From Allacma fusca (Eukaryota; Arthropoda; Collembola; Symphypleona; Sminthuridae): a stretch of 64,000 nucleotides of DNA. Below, piece by piece: positions 49,186 through 63,034 of this stretch. The first letter of the stretch is position 1; each line of letters starts with the position of its first letter. The notes under the pieces were generated by a model. It was not told where the DNA came from. It saw only the letters and a program-made list of their open reading frames with translations, and ran no database searches. A program made the translations under genes and the position numbers. The stretch covers positions 62,731,067 through 62,795,066 of the forward strand of contig OX359245.1 of the NCBI GenBank assembly GCA_947179485.1. The letters run 5' to 3'.

Positions 49186-50639
49186 GGGGTAGTTATATAA
49201 TCGGAATATTTTTTCTGGGAATGTTTATCCCTGGGTTTGTGATATAGTCCGAATGTTAATACCTTTGGTTGTTATTGCCTGGGGTATTAATCCCTGGGAA
49301 TGTTATTCCCTGGGGTGTTATTCTGTGGGAATGTTATTCCCTGGGAATGTTATTCGCTGGAAATGTGTATTCCCTGGGAATGTTATTCCCTGGGAATGTT
49401 TTTCCCTGGGAATGTTATTCCCTGGGAATGTTATTCCCTGGGAATGTTATTCCCTGGGAATGTTATTCCCTGGGAATGTTATTCCCTGGGAATGTTTTTC
49501 CCTGGGAATGTTATTCGATGGGAATGTGTATTCCCTTGTAATGTTATTCCCTGGGAATGTTATTCCCTGGGAATGTTATTCCCTGGGAATGTTATTCCCT
49601 GGGAATGTTATTCCCTGGGAATGTTATTCCCTGGGAATGTTATTCCCTGGGAATGTTATTCCCTGGGAATGTTATTCCCTGGGAATGTTATTCCCTGGGA
49701 ATGTTATTTCCTGGGAATGTTATTCCCTGGGAATGTTATTCCCTGGGAATGTTATTCCCTGGGAATGTTATTCCCTGGGAATGTTATTCCCTGGGAATGT
49801 TATTCCCTGGGAATGTTATTCCCTGGGAATGTTATTCTCTGGGAATTTTATTCCCTGGGAATGGTATTCCCTGGGAATGGTATTCCCTGGGAATGGTATT
49901 CCCTGGGAATGTTTATCCCTGGGGTAGTTATATAATCGGAATGTTATTTTCTGGGAATGTTAATACCTGGGGTTGTTATTGCCTGGGGTATTATTCCCTG
50001 GGGTGTTATTCTGTGGGAATATTTTTACCAGGGAATGTTATTCCCTGGGAATGTTATTCGCTGGGAATGTGTATTCCCTGGGAATGTTATTCCCTGGGAA
50101 TGTTATTCCCTGGGAATGTTATTCCCTGGGAATGTTATTCCCTGGGAATGTTATTCCCTGGGAATGTTATTCCCTGGGAATGTTATTCCCTGGGAATGTT
50201 TTTCCCTGGGAATGTTTTTCCCTGGGAATGTTATTCCCTGAGAATGTTATTCCCTGGGAATGTTATTCCCTGGGAATGTTATACCCTGGGAATGTTATTA
50301 CCTGGGAATGTTATTCCCTGGGAATGTTATTCCCTGGGAATGTTATTCCCTGGGAATGTTATTCCCTGGGAATGTTATTCCCTGGGAATGTTATTCCCTG
50401 GGAATGTTATTCCCTGGGAATGTTATTCCCTGGGAATGTTATTCCCTGGGAATGTTATTCCCTGGGAATGTTATTCACTGGGAATGTTATTCCCTGGGAA
50501 TGTTATTCCCCGGGAATGTTATTCCCCGGGAATGTTATTCTCTGGGAATGTTATTCCCTGGGAATGTTATTCCCTGGGAATGTTATTCCCTGGGAATGTT
50601 ATTCCCTGGGAATGGTATTCCCTGGTAATGTTTATCCCT
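49186..50639 (+). repeat. D-B dimer higher-order repeat, copy 2
   Basis: D 49186 and B 49921. Length 1,454 bp, 13 monomers shorter than copy 1. Contains TTATTACCTGGG and CCCTGAGAATG markers shared with copy 3. Confidence 0.88.
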
Positions 50640-52462
50640 GGGGTAGTTATATAATCGGAATATTTTTTCTGGGAATGTTTATCCCTGGGTTTGTGATATA
50701 GTCCGAATGTTAATACCTTTGGTTGTTATTGCCTGGGGTATTAATCCCTGGGAATGTTATTCCCTGGGGTGTTATTCTGTGGGAATGTTATTCCCTGGGA
50801 ATGTTATTCGCTGGAAATGTGTATTCCCTGGGAATGTTATTCCCTGGGAATGTTTTTCCCTGGGAATGTTATTCCCTGGGAATGTTATTCCCTGGGAATG
50901 TTATTCCCTGGGAATGTTATTCCCTGGGAATGTTATTCCCTGGGAATGTTTTTCCCTGGGAATGTTATTCGATGGGAATGTGTATTCCCTTGTAATGTTA
51001 TTCCCTGGGAATGTTATTCCCTGGGAATGTTATTCCCTGGGAATGTTATTCCCTGGGAATGTTATTCCCTGGGAATGTTATTCCCTGGGAATGTTATTCC
51101 CTGGGAATGTTATTCCCTGGGAATGTTATTCCCTGGGAATGTTATTCCCTGGGAATGTTATTTCCTGGGAATGTTATTCCCTGGGAATGTTATTCCCTGG
51201 GAATGTTATTCCCTGGGAATGTTATTCCCTGGGAATGTTATTCCCTGGGAATGTTATTCCCTGGGAATGTTATTCTCTGGGAATTTTATTCCCTGGGAAT
51301 GGTATTCCCTGGGAATGGTATTCCCTGGGAATGGTATTCCCTGGGAATGTTTATCCCTGGGGTAGTTATATAATCGGAATGTTATTTTCTGGGAATGTTA
51401 ATACCTGGGGTTGTTATTGCCTGGGGTATTATTCCCTGGGGTGTTATTCTGTGGGAATATTTTTACCAGGGAATGTTATTCCCTGGGAATGTTATTCGCT
51501 GGGAATGTGTATTCCCTGGGAATGTTATTCCCTGGGAATGTTATTCCCTGGGAATGTTATTCCCTGGGAATGTTATTCCCTGGGAATGTTATTCCCTGGG
51601 AATGTTTTTCCCTGGGAATGTTTTTCCCTGGGAATGTTATTCCCTGAGAATGTTATTCCCTGGGAATGTTATTCCCTGGGAATGTTATACCCTGGGAATG
51701 TTATTACCTGGGAATGTTATTCCCTGGGAATGTTATTCCCTGGGAATGTTATTCCCTGGGAATGTTATTCCCTGGGAATGTTATTCCCTGGGAATGTTAT
51801 TCCCTGGGAATGTTATTCCCTGGGAATGTTATTCCCTGGGAATGTTATTCCCTGGGAATGTTATTCCCTGGGAATGTTATTCACTGGGAATGTTATTCCC
51901 TGGGAATGTTATTCCCCGGGAATGTTATTCCCCGGGAATGTTATTCTCTGGGAATGTTATTCCCTGGGAATGTTATTCCCTGGGAATGTTATTCCCTGGG
52001 AATGTTATTCCCTGGGAATGGTATTCTCTGGGAATGTTATTCCCTGGGAATGTTATTCTCTGGGAATGTTATTCCCTGGGAATGTTATTCCCTGGGAATG
52101 TTATTCCCTGGGAATGTTATTCCCTGGGAATGTTATTCCCTGGGAATGTTATTCCCTGGGAATGTTATTCTCTGGGAATGTTATTCCCTGGGAATGTTAT
52201 ACCCTGGGAATGTTATTCCCTGGGAATGTTATTCCCTGGGAATGTTATTCCCTGGGAATGTTATTCTCTGGGAATGTTATTCCATGGGAATGTTATTCCC
52301 TGGGAATGTTATTCTCTGGGAATGTTATTCCCTGGGAATGTTATTCCTTAGGGAATGTTATTCCCTGGAAATGTTATTCTCTGGGAATGTTATTCCCTGG
52401 GAATGTTATTTCCTGGAAATGTTATTCCCTGGGAATGGTATTCCCTGGAAATGTTTATCCCT
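50640..52462 (+). repeat. D-B dimer higher-order repeat, copy 3
   Basis: D 50640 and B 51359. D-B is 719 bp against 735 in copy 2, one monomer fewer. The unit is longer overall (1,823 bp) and contains a 17-bp monomer, TTCCTTAGGGAATG, near 52345 that explains why its length is 15 rather than 14 modulo 16. Confidence 0.88.
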
Positions 52463-53372
52463 GGGGTAGTTATATAATCGGAATATTTTTTCTGGGAATG
52501 TTTATCCCTGGGGTTGTGATATAGTCCGAATGTTAATACCTTTGGTTGTTATTGCCTGGGGTATTAATCCCTGGGAATGTTATTCCTTGGGGTGTTATTC
52601 TGTGGGAATGTTATTCGCTGGGAATGTGTATTCACTGGGAATGTTATTCCCTGGGAATGTTCTTCCCTGGAAATGTTATTCCCTGGGAATGTTGTTCTCT
52701 GGGAATGTTACACCCTGGGAATGTTATTCCCTGGGAATGGTATTCCCTGGGAATGTTACACCCTGGGAATGTTACACCCTGGGAATGTTATTCCCTGGGA
52801 ATGTTATTCCCTGGGAATGTTATTCCCTGGGAATGTTATTCCCTGGGAATGTTATTCCCTGGGAATGTTATTCCCTGGGAATGTTATTCCCTGGGAATGT
52901 TATTCCCTGGGAATGTTATTCCCTGGGAATGTTATTCCCTGGGAATGTTACACCCTGGGAATGTTATTCCCTGGGAATGTTACACCCTGGGAATGTTATT
53001 CCCTGGTAATGTTACACCCTGGGAATGTTATTCCCTGGGAATGGTATTCCCTGGGAATGTTACACCCTGGGAATGTTACACCCTGGGAATGTTATTCCCT
53101 GGGAATGTTATTCCCTGGGAATGTTATTCCCTGGTAATGTCATTCCCTGGGAATGTTATTCCCTGGGAATGTTATTCCCTGGGAATGTTATTCCCTGGGA
53201 ATGTTATTCCCTGGGAATGTTATTCCCTGGGAATGTTATTCCCTGGGAATGTTATTCCCTGGGAATGTTATTCCCTGGGAATGTTATTCCCTGGGAATGG
53301 TATTCCCTGGGAATGGTATTCCCTGGGAATGGTATTCCCTGGAAATGGTATTCCCTGGGAATGTTTATCCCT
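52463..53372 (+). repeat. D unit with TTACACCC-linked monomers
   Basis: D cassette at 52463 followed by monomers in which the linker plus arm reads GTTACACCC instead of GTTATTCCC (about 52710-53080). The same patch recurs after D 54797 and 59017, and in reduced form after D 57083, so this is the body of the C-A-B-D tetramer that dominates the right end. Confidence 0.88.
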
Positions 53373-55626
53373 GGGGTAGTTATATAACCGGAATGTTATT
53401 CCCTGGGAATGTGTGTTCCCTGGGAATGTGTATTCCCTGGGAATGTTATTCCATGGGAATGTTATTCCCTGGGAATGTTATTCCCTGGGAATGGTATTCC
53501 CTGGGAATGTTATTCCCTGGGAATGTTATTCCCTGGGAATATTTTTACCTGGAAATGTTATTCCCTGGGAATATTTTTACCTGGAAATTTTGTTCCCTGG
53601 GAACGTTATTCTCTGGGAATGGTATACCCTGGGAATGTTATTCCCTGGGAATGCTTTTCCCTGGGAATATTATTCCCTGGGAACGTTATTCGCTGGGAAC
53701 CTTATTCCCTGGAAATGTTATTCCCTGGGAATGGTAATCCCTGGGAATGTTATTCCCTGGAAATGGTATTCCCTGGGATGTTATTCCCTGGGAATGTTAT
53801 TCCCTGTGAATGGTATACACTGCGAATGTTATTCCCTGTAAATGATATTCCCTGGGAATGTTATTCCCAAGGATTGTTATTCCCTGGGAATGGTATTCCC
53901 TGGGAATGTTATTCCCAGGGAATGTTATTCCCAGGGAATGTTATTCCCTGGGAATGTTACTCCCTGGGAATGGTATTCCCTGGGAATGTTTATCCCTGGG
54001 GTAGTTATATAATCGGAATGTTTTTTTTCTGGGAATGTTAATCCCTGGGGTTGTGATATAGTCCGAATGTTAATACCTTTGGTTGTTATTGCCTGGGGTA
54101 TTAATCCCTGGGAATGTTATTCCCTGGGGTGTTATTCTGTGGGAATGTTTTTACCAGGGAATGTTATTCCCTGGAAATGTTATTCGCTGGGAATGTGTAT
54201 TCCCTGGGAATGTTATTCCCTGGGAATGTTATTCCCTGGGAATGTTATTCCCTGGGAATGTTATTCCCTGGGAATGTTATTCCCTGGGAATGTTATTCCC
54301 TGGGAATGTTATTCTCTGGGAATTTTATTCCCTGGGAATTTTATTCCCTGGGAATGGTATTCCCTGGGAATGTTTATCCCTGGGGTAGTTATATAATCGG
54401 AATGTTATTTTCTGGGAATGTTAATACCTGGGGTTGTTATTGCCTGGGGTATTATTCCCTGGGGTGTTATTCTGTGGGAATATTTTTACCAGGGAATGTT
54501 ATTCCCTGGGAATGTTATTCGCTGGGAATGTGTATTCCCTGGGAATGTTATTCCCTGGGAATGTTATTCCCTGGGAATGTTATTCCCTGGGAATGTTATT
54601 CCCTGGGAATGTTATTCCCTGGGAATGTTATTCCCTGGGAATGTTATTCCCTGGGAATGTTATTCCCTGGGAATGTTATTCCCTGGGAATGTTATTCCCT
54701 GGAAATGTTATTCCCTGGGAATGTTATTCCCTGGGAATGTTATTCCCTGGAAATGTTATTCCCTGGGAATGGTATTCCCTGGAAATGTTTATCCCTGGGG
54801 TAGTTATATAATCGGAATATTTTTTCTGGGAATGTTTATCTCTGGGGTTGTGATATAGTCCGAATGTTAATACCTTTGGTTGTTATTGCCTGGGGTATTA
54901 ATCCCTGGGAATGTTATTCCCTGGGGTGTTATTCTGTGGGAATGTTATTCGCTGGGAATGTGTATTCCCTGGGAATGTTATTCCCTGGGAATGTTATTCC
55001 CTGGAAATGTTATTCCCTGGGAATGTTATTCTCTGGGAATGTTACACCCTGGGAATGTTATTCCCTGGGAATGTTATTCCCTGGGAATGTTATTCCCTGG
55101 TAATGTCATTCCCTGGGAATGTTATTCCCTGGGAATGTTATTCCCTGGGAATGTTATTCCCTGGGAATGTTATTCCCTGGGAATGTTATTCCCTGGGAAT
55201 GTTACACCCTGGGAATGTTATTCCCTGGGAATGTTACACCCTGGGAATGTTATTCCCTGGTAATGTTACACCCTGGGAATGTTATTCCCTGGGAATGGTA
55301 TTCCCTGGGAATGTTACACCCTGGGAATGTTACACCCTGGGAATGTTATTCCCTGGGAATGTTATTCCCTGGGAATGTTATTCCCTGGTAATGTCATTCC
55401 CTGGGAATGTTATTCCCTGGGAATGTTATTCCCTGGGAATGTTATTCCCTGGGAATGTTATTCCCTGGGAATGTTATTCCCTGGGAATGTTATTCCCTGG
55501 GAATGTTATTCCCTGGGAATGTTATTCCCTGGGAATGTTATTCCCTGGGAATGGTATTCCCTGGGAATGGTATTCCCTGGGAATGGTATTCCCTGGAAAT
55601 GGTATTCCCTGGGAATGTTTATCCCT
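53373..55626 (+). repeat. C-A-B-D tetramer higher-order repeat, copy 1
   Basis: C 53373, A 53998, B 54382, D 54797; 2,254 bp. The A cassette has eight T where most others have seven. The TACACTGCG module returns at about 53818 after its absence since 29.5 kb. Contains an extra GGAATATTTTTACCTGGAAATG unit near 53538 not found in the next copies. Confidence 0.9.
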
Positions 55627-57672
55627 GGGGTAGTTATATAACCGGAATGTTATTCCCTGGGAATGTGTGTTCCCTGGGAATGTGTATTCCCTGGGAATGT
55701 TATTCCATGGGAATGTTATTCCCTGGGAATGTTATTCCCTGGGAATGGTATTCCCTGGGAATGTTATTCCCTGGGAATGTTATTCCCTGGGAATATTTTT
55801 ACCTGGAAATTTTGTTCCCTGGGAACGTTATTCTCTGGGAATGGTATACCCTGGGAATGTTATTCCCTGGGAATGCTTTTCCCTGGGAATATTATTCCCT
55901 GGGAACGTTATTCGCTGGGAACCTTATTCCCTGGAAATGTTATTCCCTGGGAATGGTAATCCCTGGGAATGTTATTCCCTCGAAATGGTATTCCCTGGGA
56001 TGTTATTCCCTGGGAATGTTATTCCCTGTGAATGGTATACACTGCGAATGTTATTCCCTGTAAATGATATTCCCTGGGAATGTTATTCCCAAGGATTGTT
56101 ATTCCCTGGGAATGGTATTCCCTGGGAATGTTATTCCCAGGGAATGTTATTCCCAGGGAATGTTATTCCCTGGGAATGTTACTCCCTGGGAATGGTATTC
56201 CCTGGGAATGTTTATCCCTGGGGTAGTTATATAATCGGAATGTTTTTTTTCTGGGAATGTTAATCCCTGGGGTTGTGATATAGTCCGAATGTTAATACCT
56301 TTGGTTGTTATTGCCTGGGGTATTAATCCCTGGGAATGTTATTCCCTGGGGTGTTATTCTGTGGGAATGTTTTTACCAGGGAATGTTATTCCCTGGAAAT
56401 GTTATTCGCTGGGAATGTGTATTCCCTGGGAATGTTATTCCCTGGGAATGTTATTCCCTGGGAATGTTATTCCCTGGGAATGTTATTCCCTGGGAATGTT
56501 ATTCCCTGGGAATGTTATTCCCTGGGAATGTTATTCTCTGGGAATTTTATTCCCTGGGAATTTTATTCCCTGGGAATGGTATTCCCTGGGAATGTTTATC
56601 CCTGGGGTAGTTATATAATCGGAATGTTATTTTCTGGGAATGTTAATACCTGGGGTTGTTATTGCCTGGGGTATTATTCCCTGGGGTGTTATTCTGTGGG
56701 AATATTTTTACCAGGGAATGTTATTCCCTGGGAATGTTATTCGCTGGGAATGTGTATTCCCTGGGAATGTTATTCCCTGGGAATGTTATTCCCTGGGAAT
56801 GTTATTCCCTGGGAATGTTATTCCCTGGGAATGTTATTCCCTGGGAATGTTATTCCCTGGGAATGTTATTCCCTGGGAATGTTATTCCCTGGGAATGTTA
56901 TTCCCTGGGAATGTTATTCCCTGGGAATGTTATTCCCTGGGAATGTTATTCCCTGGGAATGTTATTCCCTGGGAATGTTATTCCCTGGAAATGTTATTCC
57001 CTGGGAATGTTATTCCCTGGGAATGTTATTCCCTGGAAATGTTATTCCCTGGGAATGGTATTCCCTGGAAATGTTTATCCCTGGGGTAGTTATATAATCG
57101 GAATATTTTTTCTGGGAATGTTTATCTCTGGGGTTGTGATATAGTCCGAATGTTAATACCTTTGGTTGTTATTGCCTGGGGTATTAATCCCTGGGAATGT
57201 TATTCCCTGGGGTGTTATTCTGTGGGAATGTTATTCGCTGGGAATGTGTATTCCCTGGGAATGTTATTCCCTGGGAATGTTATTCCCTGGAAATGTTATT
57301 CCCTGGGAATGTTATTCTCTGGGAATGTTACACCCTGGGAATGTTATTCCCTGGGAATGTTATTCCCTGGGAATGTTATTCCCTGGTAATGTCATTCCCT
57401 GGGAATGTTATTCCCTGGGAATGTTATTCCCTGGGAATGTTATTCCCTGGGAATGTTATTCCCTGGGAATGTTATTCCCTGGGAATGTTATTCCCTGGGA
57501 ATGTTATTCCCTGGGAATGTTATTCCCTGGGAATGTTATTCCCTGGGAATGTTATTCCCTGGGAATGTTATTCCCTGGGAATGGTATTCCCTGGGAATGG
57601 TATTCCCTGGGAATGGTATTCCCTGGAAATGGTATTCCCTGGAAATGGTATTCCCTGGGAATGTTTATCCCT
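55627..57672 (+). repeat. C-A-B-D tetramer higher-order repeat, copy 2
   Basis: C 55627, A 56220, B 56604, D 57083; 2,046 bp, 13 monomers shorter than copy 1. A-B is 384 bp in both. The TTACACCC patch after D is almost lost (one unit near 57328). Confidence 0.9.
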
Positions 57673-60118
57673 GGGGTAGTTATATAACCGGAATGTTATT
57701 CCCTGGGAATGTGTGTTCCCTGGGAATGTGTATTCCCTGGGAATGTTATTCCATGGGAATGTTATTCCCTGGGAATGTTATTCCCTGGGAATGGTATTCC
57801 CTGGGAATGTTATTCCCTGGGAATGTTATTCCCTGGGAATATTTTTACCTGGAAATTTTGTTCCCTGGGAACGTTATTCTCTGGGAATGGTATACCCTGG
57901 GAATGTTATTCCCTGGGAATGCTTTTCCCTGGGAATATTATTCCCTGGGAACGTTATTCGCTGGGAACCTTATTCCCTGGAAATGTTATTCCCTGGGAAT
58001 GGTAATCCCTGGGAATGTTATTCCCTGGAAATGGTATTCCCTGGGATGTTATTCCCTGGGAATGTTATTCCCTGTGAATGGTATACACTGCGAATGTTAT
58101 TCCCTGTAAATGATATTCCCTGGGAATGTTATTCCCAAGGATTGTTATTCCCTGGGAATGGTATTCCCTGGGAATGTTATTCCCAGGGAATGAGATTCCC
58201 AGGGAATGTTATTCCCTGGGAATGTTACTCCCTGGGAATGGTATTCCCTGGGAATGTTTATCCCTGGGGTAGTTATATAATCGGAATGTTTTTTTTCTGG
58301 GAATGTTAATCCCTGGGGTTGTGATATAGTCCGAATGTTAATACCTTTGGTTGTTATTGCCTGGGGTATTAATCCCTGGGAATGTTATTCCCTGGGGTGT
58401 TATTCTGTGGGAATGTTTTTACCAGGGAATGTTATTCCCTGGAAATGTTATTCGCTGGGAATGTGTATTCCCTGGGAATGTTATTCCCTGGGAATGTTAT
58501 TCCCTGGGAATGTTATTCCCTGGGAATGTTATTCCCTGGGAATGTTATTCCCTGGGAATGTTATTCTCTGGGAATTTTATTCCCTGGGAATTTTATTCCC
58601 TGGGAATGGTATTCCCTGGGAATGTTTATCCCTGGGGTAGTTATATAATCGGAATGTTATTTTCTGGGAATGTTAATACCTGGGGTTGTTATTGCCTGGG
58701 GTATTATTCCCTGGGGTGTTATTCTGTGGGAATATTTTTACCAGGGAATGTTATTCCCTGGGAATGTTATTCGCTGGGAATGTGTATTCCCTGGGAATGT
58801 TATTCCCTGGGAATGTTATTCCCTGGGAATGTTATTCCCTGGGAATGTTATTCCCTGGGAATGTTATTCCCTGGGAATGTTATTCCCTGGAAATGTTATT
58901 CCCTGGGAATGTTATTCCCTGGAAATGTTATTCCCTGGGAATGTTATTCCCTGGGAATGTTATTCCCTGGAAATGTTATTCCCTGGGAATGGTATTCCCT
59001 GGAAATGTTTATCCCTGGGGTAGTTATATAATCGGAATATTTTTTCTGGGAATGTTTATCTCTGGGGTTGTGATATAGTCCGAATGTTAATACCTTTGGT
59101 TGTTATTGCCTGGGGTATTAATCCCTGCGAATGTTATTCCCTGGGGTGTTATTCTGTGGGAATGTTATTCGCTGGGAATGTGTATTCCCTGGGAATGTTA
59201 TTCCCTGGGAATGTTATTCCCTGGAAATGTTATTCCCTGGGAATGTTATTCTCTGGGAATGTTACACCCTGGGAATGTTATTCCCTGGAAATGTTATTCC
59301 CTGGGAATGTTATTCTCTGGGAATGTTACACCCTGGGAATGTTATTCCCTGGGAATGGTATTCCCTGGGAAAGTTACACCCTGGGAATGTTACACCCTGG
59401 GAATGTTATTCCCTGAGAATGTTATTCCCTGGGAATGTTATTCCCTGGGAATGTTATTCCCTGGGAATGTTATTCCCTGGGAATGTTATTCCCTGGGAAT
59501 GTTATTCCCTGGAAATGGTCTTCCCTGGGAATGTTACACCCTGGGAATGTTATTCCCTGGGAATGTTACACCCTGGGAATGTTATTCCCTGGGAATGTTA
59601 CACCCTGGGAATGTTATTCCCTGGGAATGTTATTCCCTGGGAATGGTATTCCCTGGGAATGTTACACCCTGGGAATGTTACACCCTGGGAATGTTATTCC
59701 CTGGGAATGTTATTCCCTGGGAATGTTATTCCCTGGGAATGTTATTCCCTGGGAATGTTATTCCCTGGGAATGTTATTCCCTGGGAATGTTATTCCCTGG
59801 GAATGTTATTCCCTGGGAATGTTATTCCCTGGGAATGTTATTCCCTGGGAATGTTATTCCCTGGGAATGTTATTCCCTGGGAATGTTATTCCCTGGGAAT
59901 TTTATTCCCTGGGAATGTTATTCCCTGGGAATGGTATTCCCTGGGAATGGTATTCCCTGGGAATGGTATTCCCTGGGAATGGTATTCCCTGGGAATGGTA
60001 TTCCCTGGGAATGGTATTCCCTGGGAATGGTATTCCCTGGGAATGGTATTCCCTGGGAATGGTATTCCCTGGGAATGGTATTCCCTGGAAATGGTATTCC
60101 CTGGGAATGTTTATCCCT
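57673..60118 (+). repeat. C-A-B-D tetramer higher-order repeat, copy 3
   Basis: C 57673, A 58266, B 58634, D 59017; 2,446 bp, 25 monomers longer than copy 2. The C-A interval of 593 bp equals that of copy 2. A-B is 368 bp, one monomer shorter. The D body has an expanded TTACACCC patch and a run of 11 GGT-linked monomers. Confidence 0.9.
59920..60095 (+). repeat. Run of 11 GGT-linked monomers
   Basis: Eleven successive units have the linker GGT instead of GTT (GGT at 59933, then every 16 bp to 60093). The last but one has CTGGAAATGGT. Earlier HOR copies have only three or four such units at this place, so the variant has been amplified locally. Confidence 0.88.
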
Positions 60119-63034
60119 GGGGTAGTTATATAACCGGAATGTTATTCCCTGGGAATGTGTGTTCCCTGGGAATGTGTATTCCCTGGGAATGTTATTCCAT
60201 GGGAATGTTATTCCCTGGGAATGTTATTCCCTGGGAATGGTATTCCCTGGGAATGTTATTCCCTAGGAATATTTTTCCCTGGAAATTTTATTCCCTGGGA
60301 ACGTTATTCTCTGGGAATGGTATACCCTGGGAATGTTATTCCCTGGGAATGCTTTTCCCTGGGAATATTATTCCCTGGGAACGTTATTCGCTGGGAACCT
60401 TATTCCCTGGAAATGTTATTCCCTGGGAATGGTAATCCCTGGGAATGTTATTCCCTGGAAATGGTATTCCCTGCGATGTTATTCCCTGGGAATGTTATTC
60501 CCTGGGAATGGTATACACTGCGAATGTTATTCCCTGTAAATGATATTCCCTGGGAATGTTATACCCAAGGAATGTTATTCCCTGGGAATGGTATTCCCTG
60601 CGATGTTATTCCCTGGGAATGTTACTCCCTGGGAATGGTATTATCTGGGAATGTTTATCCCTGGGGTAGTTATATAATCGGAATGTTTTTTTTCTGGGAA
60701 TGTTAATCCCTGGGGTTGTGATATAGTCCGAATGTTAATACATTTGGTTGTTATTGCCTGGGGTATTAATCCCTGGGAATGTTATTCCCTGGGGTGTTAT
60801 TCTGTGGGAATGTTTTTACCAGGGAATATTATTCCCTGGGAATGTTATTCCCTGGGAATGTTATTCCCTGGGAATGTTATTCCCTGGGAATGTTATTCCC
60901 TGGGAATGTTATTCCCAGGGAATGTTATTTCCTGGGAATGTTATTCCCTGGGAATGTTATTCCCTGGGAATGTTATTCCCTGGGAATGTTATTCCCTGGG
61001 AATGTTATTCCCTGGGAATGTTATTCCCTGGGAATGTTATTCCCTGGGAATGTTATTCCCCGGGAATGTTATTCCCCGGGAATGTTATTCCCTGGGAATG
61101 GTATTCCCTGGGAATGTTATTCCCTGGGAATGTTATTCCCTGGGAAAGTTATTCTCTGGGAATGTTATTCTCTGGGAATGTTATTCCCTGGGAATGTTAT
61201 TCCCTGGGAATGTTATTCCCTGGGAATGTTATTCCCTGGGAATGTTATTCCCTGGGAATGTTATTCCCTGGGAATGTTATTCCCTGGGAATGTTATTCCC
61301 TGGGAATGTTATTCCCTGGGAATGTTATTCCCTGGGAATGTTATTCCCTGGGAATGTTATTCCCTGGGAATGTTATTCCCTGGGAATGTTATTTACTGGG
61401 AATGTTATTCCCCGGGAATGTTATTCTCTGGGAATGTTATTCCCTGGGAATGTTATTCGCTGGGAATGTGTATTCCCTGGGAATGTTATTCCCTGGGAAT
61501 GTTATTCCCTGGGAATGTTATTCCCTGGGAATGTTATTCCCTGGGAATGTTATTCCCTGGGAATGTTATTCCCTGGGAATTTTATTCCCTGGGAATGTTA
61601 TTCCCTGGGAATGTTATTCCCTGGGAATGTTATTCCCTGGGAATGTTATTCCCTGGGAATGTTATTCCCTGGGAATGTTATTCCCTGGGAATGTTATTCC
61701 CTGGGAATGTTATTCCCTGGGAATGTTATTCACTGGGAATGTTATTCCCTGGGAATGTTATTCCCTGGGAATGTTATTCTCTGGGAATGTTATTCCCTGG
61801 GAATGTTATTCCCTGGGAATGTTATTGCCTGGGAATGTTATTTTCTGGGAATGTTATTCCCTGGGAATGTTATTCCCTGGGAATGTTATTCCCTGGGAAT
61901 GTTATTCCCTGGGAATGTTATTCCCTGGGAATGTTATTCCCTGGAAATGTTATTCCCTGGGAATGTTATTCCCTGGGAATGTTATTCCCTGGAAATGTTA
62001 TTCCCTGGGAATGGTATTCCCTGGGAATGGTATTCCCTGGAAATGGTATTCCCTGGGAATGTTTATCCCTGGGGTAGTTATATAACCGGAATGTTATTCC
62101 CTGGGAATGTGTGTTCCCTGGTAATGTGTATTCCCTGGGAATGTTATTCCCTGGGAATGTTATTCCCTGGGAATGTTATTCCCTGGGAATGTTATTCCCT
62201 GGGAATGTTATTCCCTGGGAATGTTATTCCCTGGGAATGTTATTCCCTGGGAATGTTATTCCCTGGGAATGTTATTCCCTGGGAATGTTATTCCCTGGGA
62301 ATGTTATTCCCTGGGAATTTTATTCCCTGGGAATGTTATTCCCTGGGAATGGTATTCCCTGGGAATGGTATTCCCTGGGAATGGTATTCCCTGGGAATGG
62401 TATTCCCTGGGAATGGTATTCCCTGGGAATGGTATTCCCTGGGAATGGTATTCCCTGGGAATGGTATTCCCTGGGAATGGTATTCCCTGGGAATGGTATT
62501 CCCTGGAAATGGTATTCCCTGGGAATGTTTATCCCTGGGGTAGTTATATAACCGGAATGTTATTCCCTGGGAATGTGTGTTCCCTGGTAATGTGTATTCC
62601 CTGGGAATGTTATTCCCTGGGAATGTTATTCCCTGGGAATGTTATTCCCTGGGAATGTTATTCCCTGGGAATGTTATTCCCTGGGAATGTTATTCCCTGG
62701 GAATGTTATTCCCTGGGAATGTTATTCCCTGGGAATGTTATTCCCTGGGAATGTTATTCCCTGGGAATGTTATTCCCTGGGAATGTTATTCCCTGGGAAT
62801 TTTATTCCCTGGGAATGTTATTCCCTGGGAATGGTATTCCCTGGGAATGGTATTCCCTGGGAATGGTATTCCCTGGGAATGGTATTCCCTGGGAATGGTA
62901 TTCCCTGGGAATGGTATTCCCTGGGAATGGTATTCCCTGGGAATGGTATTCCCTGGGAATGGTATTCCCTGGGAATGGTATTCCCTGGGAATGGTATTCC
63001 CTGGAAATGGTATTCCCTGGGAATGTTTATCCCT
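60119..63034 (+). repeat. C-A unit with duplicated C segments, 2,916 bp
   Basis: C 60119, A 60663, then a long body without B or D, followed by C 62071 and C 62537. The block restarts at 63035 with the same order and spacing, so 2,916 bp is the current local repeat length. The GGT run occurs before each C (11 copies at 62351-62511, 12 at 62833-63009). Confidence 0.88.
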
